Part shown: positions 23,989 to 32,518 of the stretch, piece by piece | How the letters are laid out: the number at the start of each line of letters is the position of its first letter | Position numbering within the stretch: position 1 is the first letter of the stretch | NCBI RefSeq assembly: GCF_005893125.1 | Contig: NZ_VCJS01000017.1 | Location: forward strand, 43,591-107,590 | Length of the DNA stretch: 64,000 nucleotides | Direction: 5' to 3' | DNA from: Nonomuraea basaltis | GTDB lineage: Bacteria; Actinomycetota; Actinomycetes; Streptosporangiales; Streptosporangiaceae | Notes under the pieces: generated by a model | Seen by the model: the letters and a program-made list of their open reading frames with translations, nothing else | What the model was told of the DNA's origin: nothing | The model's database searches: none | Position numbers and translations under genes: made by a program

Positions 23989-26136
23989 TCAGGAGCTCGT
24001 GAGGATGACGAGTTGCTGGGTCGCTCGGGTCATCGCGACATAGCGGTCGACCGCTCCTTCGATGCCCTTGCCGAACGCCTCCGGGTCGATGAGGACGACC
24101 AGGTCGAACTCGAGCCCCTTCGACAGCTCCGGGGTCAGCGACCGGACACGGGACGTCGCCCGGAACGTGGGATCGCCGATGACGCAGGCGATCCCGTCGG
24201 CATGCGCGGCGAGCCAGGTGTCGAGGATCGAGCTCAGATCCGAAGCAGACCCGTGTACGACGGGGACGTCGCTGCGGCGGATGGAGGTCGGCACGTTGGC
24301 GTCCGGGAGCACGGCTCGGATGACCGGCTCGGCTTCCGCCATGATTTCTTCCGGCGTCCGGTAGTTGATGCTCAGGGAGGCCAGGTTGATCCGGTCGAGC
24401 CCGATCCGCTCGAGCCGTTCCTGCCACGACTCCGTGAACCCGTGCCTGGCCTGGGCGCGATCCCCGACGATGGTGAAGCTCCGGGACGGGGAGCGGAGCA
24501 GCAACATCTGCCACTCTGCGTCGGTCAGTTCCTGAGCCTCGTCCACGACGATGTGCGCGAATGGGCCGGCGAGCCGGTCCGGTTCGGCGCTGGGCGATGC
24601 GGTCTCGTCGACCAGGGCGTCCCGTATGTCCTGTCCGTGCAGCATCGTCACCACACCTTCACCGTCGTCATCGGCCTCGAGCAGCGCGTCGACGATGTTG
24701 GCCATGCGCTCGCGTTCGGCGGCGACAGAGGCGTTGTGCCGACGCTTACGCCGTGCCGCCTCCGGGTCGCCGAGCCGCTGCCGTGCTGCGTCCAGGAGCG
24801 GCAGGTCGGACACCGTCCAGGCCTGGGCGTCCCCGCGCTGCAGCTTCCGAACGTCATCGGGGCTGAGCCAGGGAGCACACATCCGCAGGTAGGCGGGTAC
24901 CGACCACAGGTCTCCGACGAGGTCAGCCGCTTCGATCAGCGGCCACGCGCGGTTGAAGGTCGTGAGCAGCTCCCTGTTCTGCAGCAGCGACTTGCGGAGC
25001 AGGTCAGCCGGGGCGTCGCCGTCGTGCTTGTCCACCAGGATCGTGAGCAGCTCCGCCCAGATCTGGTCGCGTGCCTCGTTGTGCGGAGTACCGGGTTCTG
25101 ATGCTTCGAACGCCTCGGCCCAATCGTCGGCGCTCAGCCCGATGTCCGACCAGGGGGTCGTGACCGTCATCCCCTTGGTGGGCGGGTTCTCGTAGAACCT
25201 GACGGCCGGCTCGATCGCCTTCACCAGGTTCGCGGACGACTTCAGGAGGGCCACGTCCGGGTCGGCCTCGATCGCTGCTGCGGCTCCCTCGGCGACGAGG
25301 TCCCGCAGGGTGCAGGTCTGCACGCCCTCCTCTCCGAGGCTGGGGAGGACGTCGGCGACGTAGGCCAGGTAGGGCTGGTGCGGACCGACGAACAGCACGC
25401 CGCCCCGGCGGTGACCGAGGCGAGGGTCGGAGTAGAGGAGGTAGGCGGAGCGGTGCAGAGCGACGACGGTCTTCCCCGTACCCGGACCGCCGTCGACGAC
25501 GAGAGCGCCGCGGGATCCCGCGCGGATGATGGCGTCCTGGTCGGCCTGGATGGTGCCGAGCACGTCTCGCATCCGGGCCGACCGGTTGCTGCCCAGGCTG
25601 GCGATGAAGGCGGACTGGTCGTCGAGCGCGGCGTGCCCGACAAGCCCGTCCGAGGTGAACACCTCGTCCCAGTAGTCGCTGATCCGGCCGCGGGTCCAGC
25701 GATACCTGCGGCGGCTTGCCAGACCCATCGGGTTGGCGTGGGTGGCTCCGAAGAACGGCTCAGCCGCGGGGGAGCGCCAGTCGAGCAGCAGCCGACGACC
25801 CGCGCTGTCCGTAAGGCCAAGTCGTCCGACGTACACGGGCTCGGGGTTGTCCGCGCTGACCATGTGTCCGAGGCACAGGTCCAAACCGAAGCGACGCAGC
25901 GCGCGCAGGCGAGAGGTCAGCCGGTGGATCTCCATGTCCCGGTCCATCGCCTGCCGGCCTTTGCCGCCGGGCGCCTTGCGCTCGGCATCGAGGCGGCCGG
26001 ACAGGTCGGCGATCGACTGCTCGAGGCTCTCCGCGATGGCCGCGAAGTGCTGCTCATCGCCGGCGATCAGCGTCGGGTCGGCCTTGGGGGAAAGGTGGTC
26101 GGGAAGGTCAAACGCGCTGGTAGTCAGCGGGTTCAC
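23989..26136 (-). CDS. helR: HelR-type RNA polymerase-recycling ATPase (HelD/UvrD-like), rifamycin resistance
   Basis: 715 aa of SF1 helicase-like HelD architecture: an N-terminal coiled coil (residues ~28-85), Walker A GGPGTGKTVV (~216-225), a long inserted arm, motif II VVDEAQELTDAEW, GDRAQARHGF, and the C-terminal VAMTRATQQL motif. Actinobacterial HelR enters the RNA polymerase main channel, displaces rifamycin and recycles stalled polymerase; it is one of the RAE-associated rifamycin-resistance genes. The GTG start at 26136 overlaps the TGA of the remnant glycosyltransferase (GTGA), so it was built as the second gene of an RAE-rgt-helR operon. That operon is now split by an insertion element, so expression may depend on a new promoter. 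Confidence 0.9.
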   Translation of the reverse strand: MNPLTTSAFDLPDHLSPKADPTLIAGDEQHFAAIAESLEQSIADLSGRLDAERKAPGGKGRQAMDRDMEIHRLTSRLRALRRFGLDLCLGHMVSADNPEPVYVGRLGLTDSAGRRLLLDWRSPAAEPFFGATHANPMGLASRRRYRWTRGRISDYWDEVFTSDGLVGHAALDDQSAFIASLGSNRSARMRDVLGTIQADQDAIIRAGSRGALVVDGGPGTGKTVVALHRSAYLLYSDPRLGHRRGGVLFVGPHQPYLAYVADVLPSLGEEGVQTCTLRDLVAEGAAAAIEADPDVALLKSSANLVKAIEPAVRFYENPPTKGMTVTTPWSDIGLSADDWAEAFEASEPGTPHNEARDQIWAELLTILVDKHDGDAPADLLRKSLLQNRELLTTFNRAWPLIEAADLVGDLWSVPAYLRMCAPWLSPDDVRKLQRGDAQAWTVSDLPLLDAARQRLGDPEAARRKRRHNASVAAERERMANIVDALLEADDDGEGVVTMLHGQDIRDALVDETASPSAEPDRLAGPFAHIVVDEAQELTDAEWQMLLLRSPSRSFTIVGDRAQARHGFTESWQERLERIGLDRINLASLSINYRTPEEIMAEAEPVIRAVLPDANVPTSIRRSDVPVVHGSASDLSSILDTWLAAHADGIACVIGDPTFRATSRVRSLTPELSKGLEFDLVVLIDPEAFGKGIEGAVDRYVAMTRATQQLVILTSS

Positions 26137-26461
26137 GTCATCAGCTCCGATCTGAGGTCGCTTGCAACCACTGCGCGTAGCAAGGCGGCTGGACCGGCAT
26201 GGCGAACCTGGCGGCCATGACGAGCAATGCGGGGGTCAGTGCCGTTCTGAGCGCGACTGACAGGGACTCGAGGGTCGGAGTCGGACCGTCGTGTGCCGCG
26301 CCGATGCCCAGCTCGGCCACCCGGCCGGCCCAGTACGGCTGGTCCACGATCTGGGGTACCACCACCTGAGGCGCGCCGGCCCGGGCGCGGCGGCCCTGTG
26401 CGGATCGCCTCGATGGCCACCTGGGCGGCGTCCGTCGAGGCGCGCATGGGCATGCTGCCGA
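26133..26461 (-). pseudogene. rgt: Rifamycin glycosyltransferase, C-terminal remnant (rgt part 2)
   Basis: The first codons give [21 protein letters not shown], the segment that opens the C-terminal domain of GT1 rifamycin glycosyltransferases. One base is then missing, and a second frame gives AQGRR joined directly to [19 protein letters not shown] and [17 protein letters not shown]. The ~60 residues normally between GRR and ARAG are deleted. A further indel restores the first frame, which ends in a TGA overlapping the helR GTG. The nucleotide-sugar pocket is therefore destroyed. It is the continuation of the N-terminal part at 28800-29391. Confidence 0.82.
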
Positions 26462-26464
26462 AGC

Positions 26465-26580
26465 GTCTCTAATCAGCTTAGCGATCCCATGTCAGTCGTA
26501 GCGTCTGGCATGGGTGGGGCCCACCGTGGCGGGGTGGTGTGAGCGTGCAGGTGGAAACCTGCGCCTAACGCCGCGCCGCG
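26465..26580 (-). ncRNA. Candidate right-end omega-RNA scaffold
   Basis: The last ~115 bases of the element, overlapping the 3' end of tnpB, contain a perfect GCAGGT/ACCTGC hairpin (26547-26562), a CCACC/GGTGG stem around 26518-26537, and a terminal CTAA-GCTGA-TTAG hairpin just before the right junction. In TnpB elements the omega-RNA is transcribed through this region into the flanking DNA, which becomes the guide. Here the flank is rgt. The RNA is inferred from position only. Confidence 0.35.
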
Positions 26581-28590
26581 CGGCCGATGCCGCCGTCTGG
26601 TGGGGGTGCTGATCGTCGTCACGCCCTGGTGCCGGTGGGCTGCGCGGGGCAGCCGGTCCCGGCCCGTTGGTGCGTGCCCCTCCGGACGCTGGCCGGCCCG
26701 GCCGACAGGCCGTGCTGGGGAGGGTGCCCCGCGTCGCCTGGGCGCGGGGCGTGTGGTGCGGCGCCGGGTCGGTCCGGTCTTCGACCGATCCGCCCGGCTG
26801 GTCATGGCAGCGGCGGGGGGGATTACCGCCCGCGCTTCGAGCGTGTCCACCACGTTGTGAATGGTCATCTGGCCGGTGCCGCGGTCCACCACGGTTTTGG
26901 TCTGGTGGGCCAGGCCGCGGGCGGCGATCCGGCGCCAGGCGCCCTGATCGCGGTCGCCCTGCCAGCTGCAGCCGGGGTTGGGGCACAGGGCCCACGCCCA
27001 GCCCGGTGTGGTGGGCCGGTCGGGGGCCTTGCGGTGCCGTAGCGGGCACAAGCAGTGCGGGCAGTGCCGGGAGGTGTTCTTGGCCGGGACCGTCACCACG
27101 GCGATGCCGGTCTGGGCGGCCAGGTGCCGGATGTGGTCGGCGATCTGGCCGCGCACGGTCTGCGACAGGCGGGTGTTGAGGGTGCGGCCCATGCCTGTGG
27201 CTTCCAGCGAGCGGAGGTCTTCCAGGTAGATCACGCTGGCGCGGGCGGCGATGGCCTGGTCGACGGCCCAGCGGGCGGCTGCCCAGGCGAGGGCGTCGTT
27301 GAGGTGGGAGCGGCGTGCGGACACGTGCCCGATCTCGCGGCGCAGCACATCGTGCTTGCCGGACAGTTCCGTGTGCGGGGCGTCTTGGTCGGCGAGCCGC
27401 TGGTATTGGTCGGTCTTGGCGTGCAGGCGTTCGGACAGGCGGCGCAGCCGGTGCTGTTTGGCCAGTACCCCGGCGGCGTGGAAGCGGGCCCCGGCGCCGA
27501 GCGTGGTGATGCGCCCATCGGGGTGCAGCCGGGCGGCGCCCGCGCTGAGGAGTGTGTTCAGGCCCCAGTCCACGCCGAGCGCGACCGTGTGCCCGCTGCG
27601 GCGGGTTTGCGGGACGGCGTGGGTGAAGGCCACCTCGGCGCGTACGCTCTGGCCCTGAAGGCACAGGGTGGGCAGGTGCAGCACCGCCGAGGTGGGAACG
27701 ATCGCGGGCAGGGTGATCGGGCAGGCCACCCAGGTCCAGTCCGCGTACGCGCGCGGGTCGGCCCGAGTGGGCAACTGGAGCCGCAGCAGCACCTGTCGCG
27801 GGTCGGTGTCGGAGCGTTCGAGGGTGGCCTGCTGGCGGTCGCAGGCGGCCAGCAGCAGCATCCGCGCCGCCCGGGGCGCGCCCTCCAGCTCGAACACATC
27901 GGCTGGCAGCCGCCGGGTGGCCTGCGCGTAAGCGGCGATCTGCCGGGTGCGGGCCCTGATGACACTGGAGGGCAGGTGCCGGCCGTCGGGGAGGGCGGCA
28001 CGTACCTGCTGCCACTCCTCGGTGGTGCGCTTGGACGCATCGGCGGGCCAGGTGGTCAGTACCCCAGCGGTCAGCTCGGCCCGCCACTGCGCGGAGCGCA
28101 GCAGCCGTCCAGCCTGTTCCTGGGCCATACGCACGATCCGGTCGCTGACCCGCACGCCCTGCGGCGGGCCGGCCGTCCAGCCCAACCGGCGCAGCGCCAT
28201 CCACGCCTGCGACGGCAGGCGTTGCCCGCCCGCGTCCACACCGGAGGCCAGCTGCGCGACGTCGGCGCTGTTCCAGTGCTCGGCCAGCAGGGCCTGTGTG
28301 ATGCCGGATACCAGCTCCGCGCACCAGCCGACTCGCATCGCCAGCACGCCCGGCGACAGCAGCTCGCCGCTGAGTTCGTCCACACCGCCGCGCAGCAGTG
28401 CGCGGGCGCAGGCCGTCTGCGTGGTCTCACCTGGGGCGAGCGGCGGCTTACGCCTCACCAGCAGCCCCCGTCCCTGTTGAAGGCCTGCCCCGCGGGCTCG
28501 CTGGGCGCGGTCGGCACACCCGCTTGAGCGAACCGGCATCCCCGCACCACCATGCACCCCCGCCCACCGACTTTCACTCTGAGTGACCAT
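26473..28590 (-). CDS. tnpB: TnpB-family RNA-guided nuclease-like protein
   Basis: 705 aa. The RuvC-like nuclease centre is complete: GVDWGLN (Asp ~341), IYLEDL (Glu ~457), zinc ribbon CPHC...CPNPGC (~510-541) and the third acidic site [15 protein letters not shown] (~545-559). TnpB proteins cut DNA under guidance of a right-end (omega) RNA and promote retention of their element. At 705 aa it is longer than classic 400-aa TnpB, with a ~330-residue N-terminal part and a ~145-residue Arg/Pro-rich tail whose coding DNA overlaps the structured right end. ATG 28590 is used; ATG 28539 is also possible. Type V-U Cas12 proteins evolved from such genes, but no CRISPR array is nearby. Confidence 0.85.
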   Translation of the reverse strand: MVTQSESRWAGVHGGAGMPVRSSGCADRAQRARGAGLQQGRGLLVRRKPPLAPGETTQTACARALLRGGVDELSGELLSPGVLAMRVGWCAELVSGITQALLAEHWNSADVAQLASGVDAGGQRLPSQAWMALRRLGWTAGPPQGVRVSDRIVRMAQEQAGRLLRSAQWRAELTAGVLTTWPADASKRTTEEWQQVRAALPDGRHLPSSVIRARTRQIAAYAQATRRLPADVFELEGAPRAARMLLLAACDRQQATLERSDTDPRQVLLRLQLPTRADPRAYADWTWVACPITLPAIVPTSAVLHLPTLCLQGQSVRAEVAFTHAVPQTRRSGHTVALGVDWGLNTLLSAGAARLHPDGRITTLGAGARFHAAGVLAKQHRLRRLSERLHAKTDQYQRLADQDAPHTELSGKHDVLRREIGHVSARRSHLNDALAWAAARWAVDQAIAARASVIYLEDLRSLEATGMGRTLNTRLSQTVRGQIADHIRHLAAQTGIAVVTVPAKNTSRHCPHCLCPLRHRKAPDRPTTPGWAWALCPNPGCSWQGDRDQGAWRRIAARGLAHQTKTVVDRGTGQMTIHNVVDTLEARAVIPPAAAMTSRADRSKTGPTRRRTTRPAPRRRGAPSPARPVGRAGQRPEGHAPTGRDRLPRAAHRHQGVTTISTPTRRRHRPRGAALGAGFHLHAHTTPPRWAPPMPDATTDMGSLS

Positions 28591-28799
28591 CAGACTACCA
28601 TCCTCTAGACCCGGTGTCGAACAGGTGAGCGATGCATGGACGTCGACGGGCGTTGACGGCCACCTCCGTCACCACCATCGTCTCCGAATCACCCCCACTC
28701 ATTCGGCAGCACGGAGACGCCTGGAGGCCCTGGTAAGGCGAGCGAGGTCTGCTGCGATCAAACCGTGATCACTAAGGATTTCTAAGAAAATCAGTGAGC

Positions 28800-29391
28800 C
28801 TACGTGCACCGGTGGTGTGCCGGCGTCCAGGAACGCCTCCAACTCTTCCGGGAGTGGGCGTTCGTCCGGCAGGATCCACGCCCCGGTCTGCACGACGTCG
28901 AGATCCGTCAGCTCCTCCCACGGGCCCAGGGTCGGGTCTGCCGCCAGCCACGGCTGGTCGGTGAAGACGTGGTCACGGACGTTGTCCACCGATGGCAGGC
29001 CGATCGACGCCCGGTGGCTGTTGAGGGCCTCGCCGTACAACGCGTTCACGCGCTCGGCGTCCAGCTCCCACAGCACCCGGTTGTCGGTCACCTCATGTGG
29101 GAACGGCCGGCCCGGCCGCGGCGACGGAGGGTAGTGCGGCGACGGCAGCTCGAACGGATGGAAGCACGCGTACACGTAGCGGATGCCCAGTTTCTCGGCC
29201 ACCGACCGTGCGCCGGCCGGCATCAAGCCGGTCGCCACCAGCGCGTCACATCCCTCGGCCGCCGCGGCGAACTCCTCGTCCGGCGGCGCGCACACCCGCA
29301 CCTCCCCACCGAGTTCCCGCAACCGCCCCGCGAGTCCCGCCAGCGGTTCGACGTCCCCACGCGACCCGTACGTCGACAACAACACACGCAC
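28800..29391 (-). pseudogene. rgt: Rifamycin glycosyltransferase, N-terminal part (rgt part 1)
   Basis: GTG 29391 begins RVLLSTYGSRGDVEPLAGLA, the GT-B N-terminal glycine-rich region of antibiotic glycosyltransferases. The frame continues through YACFHPFELPSP and PEELEAFLDAGTPPVHVG (about 197 residues), the linker to the donor-binding domain, and then enters the TnpB element. It matches the rifamycin-inactivating glycosyltransferase family, an assignment strongly supported by the RAE 58 nt upstream and helR downstream. An intact enzyme would glycosylate the rifamycin ansa hydroxyl; here the donor domain is separated and deleted. Confidence 0.82.
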
Positions 29392-29448
29392 CTCGCGTCC
29401 CCGTTTCCGCAGGTTCTGGCCTAGGCCGACGATTCTGCAGCACGACCC

Positions 29449-29467
29449 GGGTCTTGCCGCAAGCCCC
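29449..29467 (-). promoter_or_regulatory. Rifamycin-associated element (RAE)
   Basis: On the minus strand the 19-mer GGGGCTTGCGGCAAGACCC matches the published RAE pattern, an imperfect palindrome centred on CTTGCGGCAAG found upstream of rifamycin-inducible genes (rgt, rph, rox, arr, helR) in actinomycetes. It lies 58 nt before the rgt GTG. A TATAGC hexamer just upstream on the same strand (about 29476-29481) could be the -10 box. Confidence 0.85.
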
Positions 29468-29659
29468 CCGGTGCGCTATACGTTGAAAGTGGAAAGGAGC
29501 GGGCACTCCCCTTTCCCTTCATCGTCCGCTGTGGGCGGACAAGCCCTTCGCTAAGCGGCGGCGCATCGTGCTGCCCGCAGGGCGCACGAGCACTGGTCCT
29601 CCACCTTTTCCTTGATCAACAAGAGGCCGACCTCGTGCTACGGCGCGTTCTACCGCTCT

Positions 29660-30539
29660 GCGCTTTGGGCTGCACCGCGCCCTCGACCTCGGGGTGACCT
29701 TCCTGGACACCGCCGACTTCTACGGCGCCGGGCACAACGAGCAGCTGATCGGACGGGCCATCGCCGGGCGCCGCGACGAGGTGGTGCTGGCCACGAAGTT
29801 CGGCTTCGCCAACCGCCTGGGCGAGCCCACCCGGATCCGCGGCGACGCCGCCTACCTGCGGCAGGCGTGCGAGGCGTCGCTGCGCCGGCTCGGAGTCGAC
29901 TACATCGACCTCTACTACCAGCACCGGGTCGATCCGCAGGTGCCGATCGAGGAGACCGTCGGTGCCATGGCCGAGCTGGTGCGTGCCGGGAAGGTCCGCC
30001 ACCTCGGGCTGTCCGAGGCCGGCGCGCGAACCATCCAGCGGGCGCACGCGGTGCACCCGATCGCCGCGCTGCAGAGCGAATGGTCGCTGTGGACCCGCGA
30101 CCTGGAGGCGGAGGTCGCCCCGGTCTGCCGCGATCTTGGCATCGGCCTGGTCCCGTTCTCCCCGCTCGGGCGCGGCTTCCTGACCGGCCGGTACAGTTCG
30201 GTCGAGGGACTGGCGGAGACCGACGTGCGGCGCAGCCAGCCGCGTTTTGCCGACGGCAACCTCGAACGGAACCTGGCGATCGTCGCGAAGCTGAACGAGC
30301 TGGCTGCGGCGAAGGGAGTCACCGCCGGCCAGCTCGCCCTGGCCTGGGTGCAGCACCGGGGCGACGACGTGGTGCCGATCCCCGGCACCCGGCGGCAGCG
30401 GTACCTGGAGGAGAACCTCGCGGCCCTGGCCGTCGAGCTGTCCACCGAGGACCTCGCCGCCATCGAGGCCGCCGCCCCGCCCGAGCAGGTCGCGGGCACC
30501 CGCTACGACGCGACCAGCCTCACCTTCGTCAACGGCTGA
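29660..30539 (+). pseudogene. Aldo/keto reductase lacking its N-terminus
   Basis: From GTG 29694 the frame is a good aldo/keto reductase: FLDTADFYG (catalytic Asp and Tyr), VVLATKFGF (Lys), YYQHRVD (His), [14 protein letters not shown] and [14 protein letters not shown] (NADPH site), ending normally. The homologous frame extends back to about 29660 (LHRALDLGV), but the first barrel strand is missing. A neighbouring frame at 29632-29658 gives CYGAFYRS, resembling the lost GCMGMS-FYGS region. A frameshift and deletion at the 5' end are likely, and a shortened protein may be made from GTG 29694. Confidence 0.7.
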
Positions 30540-30695
30540 GCCCGCCGCGGCGCTCCGCGCCCGGACCGCGCTCACGCATCCGGCCCGCATCAGCGCGGCC
30601 GGCGAAGCATCGAGCCTTCAGCACCCAGCCAGCGCTCCGGACAGGGGAGATATGGTGCGCCGTACCCGATTTGATCTAGATCGCAGGAGCGCGCG

Positions 30696-31613
30696 GTGCT
30701 GCACGTGAGGGAACCCGACTGGGCGTATGTGGCCAGGTCTCTTGCCAAGGTCCTGGCCGTCACCGCGGCGCTGTTCCTGGCCTTCAGCGCGGCCGACCGG
30801 GTTGTGTGGGTGTTCATCGACTCCGACAACGAGCGGATGGCCCGGGTGTACGGCACGGCCGCCCGCGTCGCGAACCCGGACAAGCGCCTGTCGCACGGTT
30901 ACGGTGCTGGTGGAGGGCTGCTGGAGATGACCTACATGCTGTGGGGGGAGCCGCGCCGGGCCGGTCCCGGCGAGGGCGGGACGGGATACGAGATCGTTGA
31001 GGACCTGTTCGGCACTGTCCGGGCCTCCTCCCTCGACGGGCCGTCCGGCAGCCTGGCCGGCGCGATCGATTCCGTGGAGGCGGACCCCGGCGTCGACGGG
31101 GAGCTGGCGGAAAAGGCCCGGAAGACCATAGACGGACTTCCCCAGACGCTCGACGCCGTCGCGGTCGTGGGGTTCGCGCACTCGATGACCACCGAGCGGC
31201 TCGTCGCCTTTAACCGGAGGCACAGGATCTGCGGAGGGGCGGACGTCTCCTACATCTACTCCCCGTCCTCCTACGACGATTCCACTGACCCGGCCTCGTT
31301 GAACGCGGTCGTCTGGAACCGTGACATGACCGAGGACCACATCCGGGCCGATCTCACCTATCAGTGCGAGACCGAGCCCGAAGCGGCGCTGGCGGAGTTC
31401 CGCAGGTGGGTCGGGTTGCTTGACGAGGGGGACGACCTCGGCGAGTTCGAGCTGAGCGACTGGTGGCTCGCGGGGGCGGCCGAGGAGGGCGTCGTGCACG
31501 GGCTCGTCGTCGACCGCTGGAAACTCGCCGACCTGCGCAAGCTCCTCGACGATCCGGAGGTGCGGACGGTTCGGCTCGCCGACGTCGCCTTCGACCTCGG
31601 CGAGATCGGGTAG
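30696..31613 (+). CDS. Single-pass membrane protein of unknown function
   Basis: 305 aa from GTG 30696, with CAGGAG 8-13 nt upstream. A cytoplasmic start of ~14 residues is followed by one membrane helix (VLAVTAALFLAFSAADRVVWVF) and an extracytoplasmic domain rich in Asp/Glu/Gly. The central AVAVVGFAHSMTTERLVAFN followed by a strand-rich tail faintly recalls the sigma-factor-regulator C-terminal domain (YhfM-like), but no sigma factor gene is adjacent, so this is only a suggestion. Confidence 0.75.
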   Translation: MLHVREPDWAYVARSLAKVLAVTAALFLAFSAADRVVWVFIDSDNERMARVYGTAARVANPDKRLSHGYGAGGGLLEMTYMLWGEPRRAGPGEGGTGYEIVEDLFGTVRASSLDGPSGSLAGAIDSVEADPGVDGELAEKARKTIDGLPQTLDAVAVVGFAHSMTTERLVAFNRRHRICGGADVSYIYSPSSYDDSTDPASLNAVVWNRDMTEDHIRADLTYQCETEPEAALAEFRRWVGLLDEGDDLGEFELSDWWLAGAAEEGVVHGLVVDRWKLADLRKLLDDPEVRTVRLADVAFDLGEIG

Positions 31614-31734
31614 CGGTCTTCGGCCGGCTCAGCGGTGCGGTCATAGGCAGCGCTGACGGGTCGTGCTCGCGCAGCGCTGAGAGGACCGCGAAATCGAGTC
31701 GCGCGGGTGGCTGCCGTGGAGTTACTTTCGCGGC

Positions 31735-31962
31735 ATGCGGCTCAATCACCTCGCCTTAGCCGTGCGCGACATCGAGCGGTCACGGCGTTTCTATGAGAAA
31801 TACTTCGGTTTCGGCGCCGGTCCCGCAAGCGAGTACCCGGACGGCACCGTGATCATCAGGGACGCGGACCGCTTCGATCTCGCGCTCCACCCGGATCCCG
31901 ATCCCCGGAAGATGCCTGACTTCAGCCACTTCGGGTTCGCCTGCCCGAACGGGGTGGCGGTC
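31735..31962 (+). pseudogene. VOC/glyoxalase-fold protein, 3' truncated
   Basis: ATG 31735 begins a classic VOC half: RLNHLALAVRDIERSRRFYE, then GTVIIRDADRFDLALH and FSHFGFACPNG. At about 31962 the similarity stops and the frame runs into the reverse complement of a HAD gene. VOC proteins of this type are ~130 aa; the second beta-alpha-beta-beta-beta unit is missing. The break abuts the broken HAD gene, so a deletion probably joined two convergent genes. Confidence 0.7.
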
Positions 31963-31971
31963 AACCAGCGG

Positions 31972-32449
31972 CTACAGGGCCGGCGGGTCTTCGGTCAGGA
32001 TTCGCTGCACCGCCGGTCGCAGGCCATCCCGACTCGGGGTGACGAGGATGCCGGGAATCTCAGAAGCTTGGGCTCCGGCGATGTCCGCGACCGGATTGTC
32101 GCCGATCATCCAGACACGTTCGGGCCATCCGGCCTGCTCCAGAGCCGCCTCGAAGATCCGCCGGCGCGGCTTCTCCCAGCCGGCCAGCGAGGAGTTGACC
32201 ACTCCCGCGAGCGTTCACGAAGAGCGGGTGCAACGCCTGCCACCACGCATCAGGAGTACTCAGGGCCGGGTGCCCCGTCTCGAGGCGGTGCCAGGGGAAG
32301 CCATCGCGTAGCCCTGGCGTCACATCGGCGTCGGTTACCTTGTGACCTGACGCGACAGCGGTCAGCGCCTCCACTAGACAGCCGCGCCACATGCCATCCC
32401 GGACCGCCAGTGTTCCGTCGAAATCCCACAGCACGACGCCCTCTGCCAT
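31972..32449 (-). pseudogene. HAD-family phosphatase, internally deleted and frameshifted
   Basis: ATG 32449 gives MAEGVVLWDFDGTLAVRDG (motif I DFDGT) and continues to about ALHPLFVNA. The second frame then gives SLAGWEKPRRRIFEAALEQA and WMIGDNPVADIAGA (motifs III and IV) to the stop at 31972. The intervening ~40-50 residues with motif II are missing, consistent with a deletion plus a frameshift near 32205. Inactive remnant. Confidence 0.78.
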
Positions 32450-32518
32450 GAGCGCGATCTTACGAGACACCAGCTTGGGCCTCTGCCGTGCTGGCCGTCA
32501 AAAGACGAGGAGACCTGG

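Larger units (their letters stand above)
26465..28799 (-). mobile_element. TnpB-only insertion element (IS605/IS607-related) inserted in rgt
   Basis: A 2.3-kb segment carrying only a tnpB-like gene separates the two halves of rgt. On the minus strand the left junction reads ...gtaGGCT|cactgatttt and the right junction ...gagacGCT|tcggcagc. The two flanks join to rebuild the codons GTA GGC TTC GGC AGC, with GCT present at both ends, so the boundary is known within 3 nt. The left end folds into an imperfect hairpin (28770-28796, cact...agtg); the right end has CTAA/TTAG. No tnpA of the Y1 or serine type is present, so the element is non-autonomous. Confidence 0.85.

Noticed and set aside
27055..28527. 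A long plus-strand frame opposite tnpB
   Set aside because: Gly/Gln/Val-rich shadow; the minus strand has the complete RuvC and zinc-ribbon signatures.
26473..28590. Cas12-type CRISPR effector
   Set aside because: No repeat array or adaptation genes occur nearby, and the gene lies inside a bounded insertion that disrupts another gene, which fits TnpB better.
15381..29467. Integrated prophage or large integrative element
   Set aside because: No integrase, terminase, capsid or conjugation genes and no attachment-site repeats were seen; only the 2.3-kb TnpB element has definable ends.
29524..29540. GTCCGC-TGTGG-GCGGAC hairpin as a terminator
   Set aside because: The stem is only 6 bp, no T tract follows and it lies upstream of both flanking divergent genes, so a terminator role is not supported.
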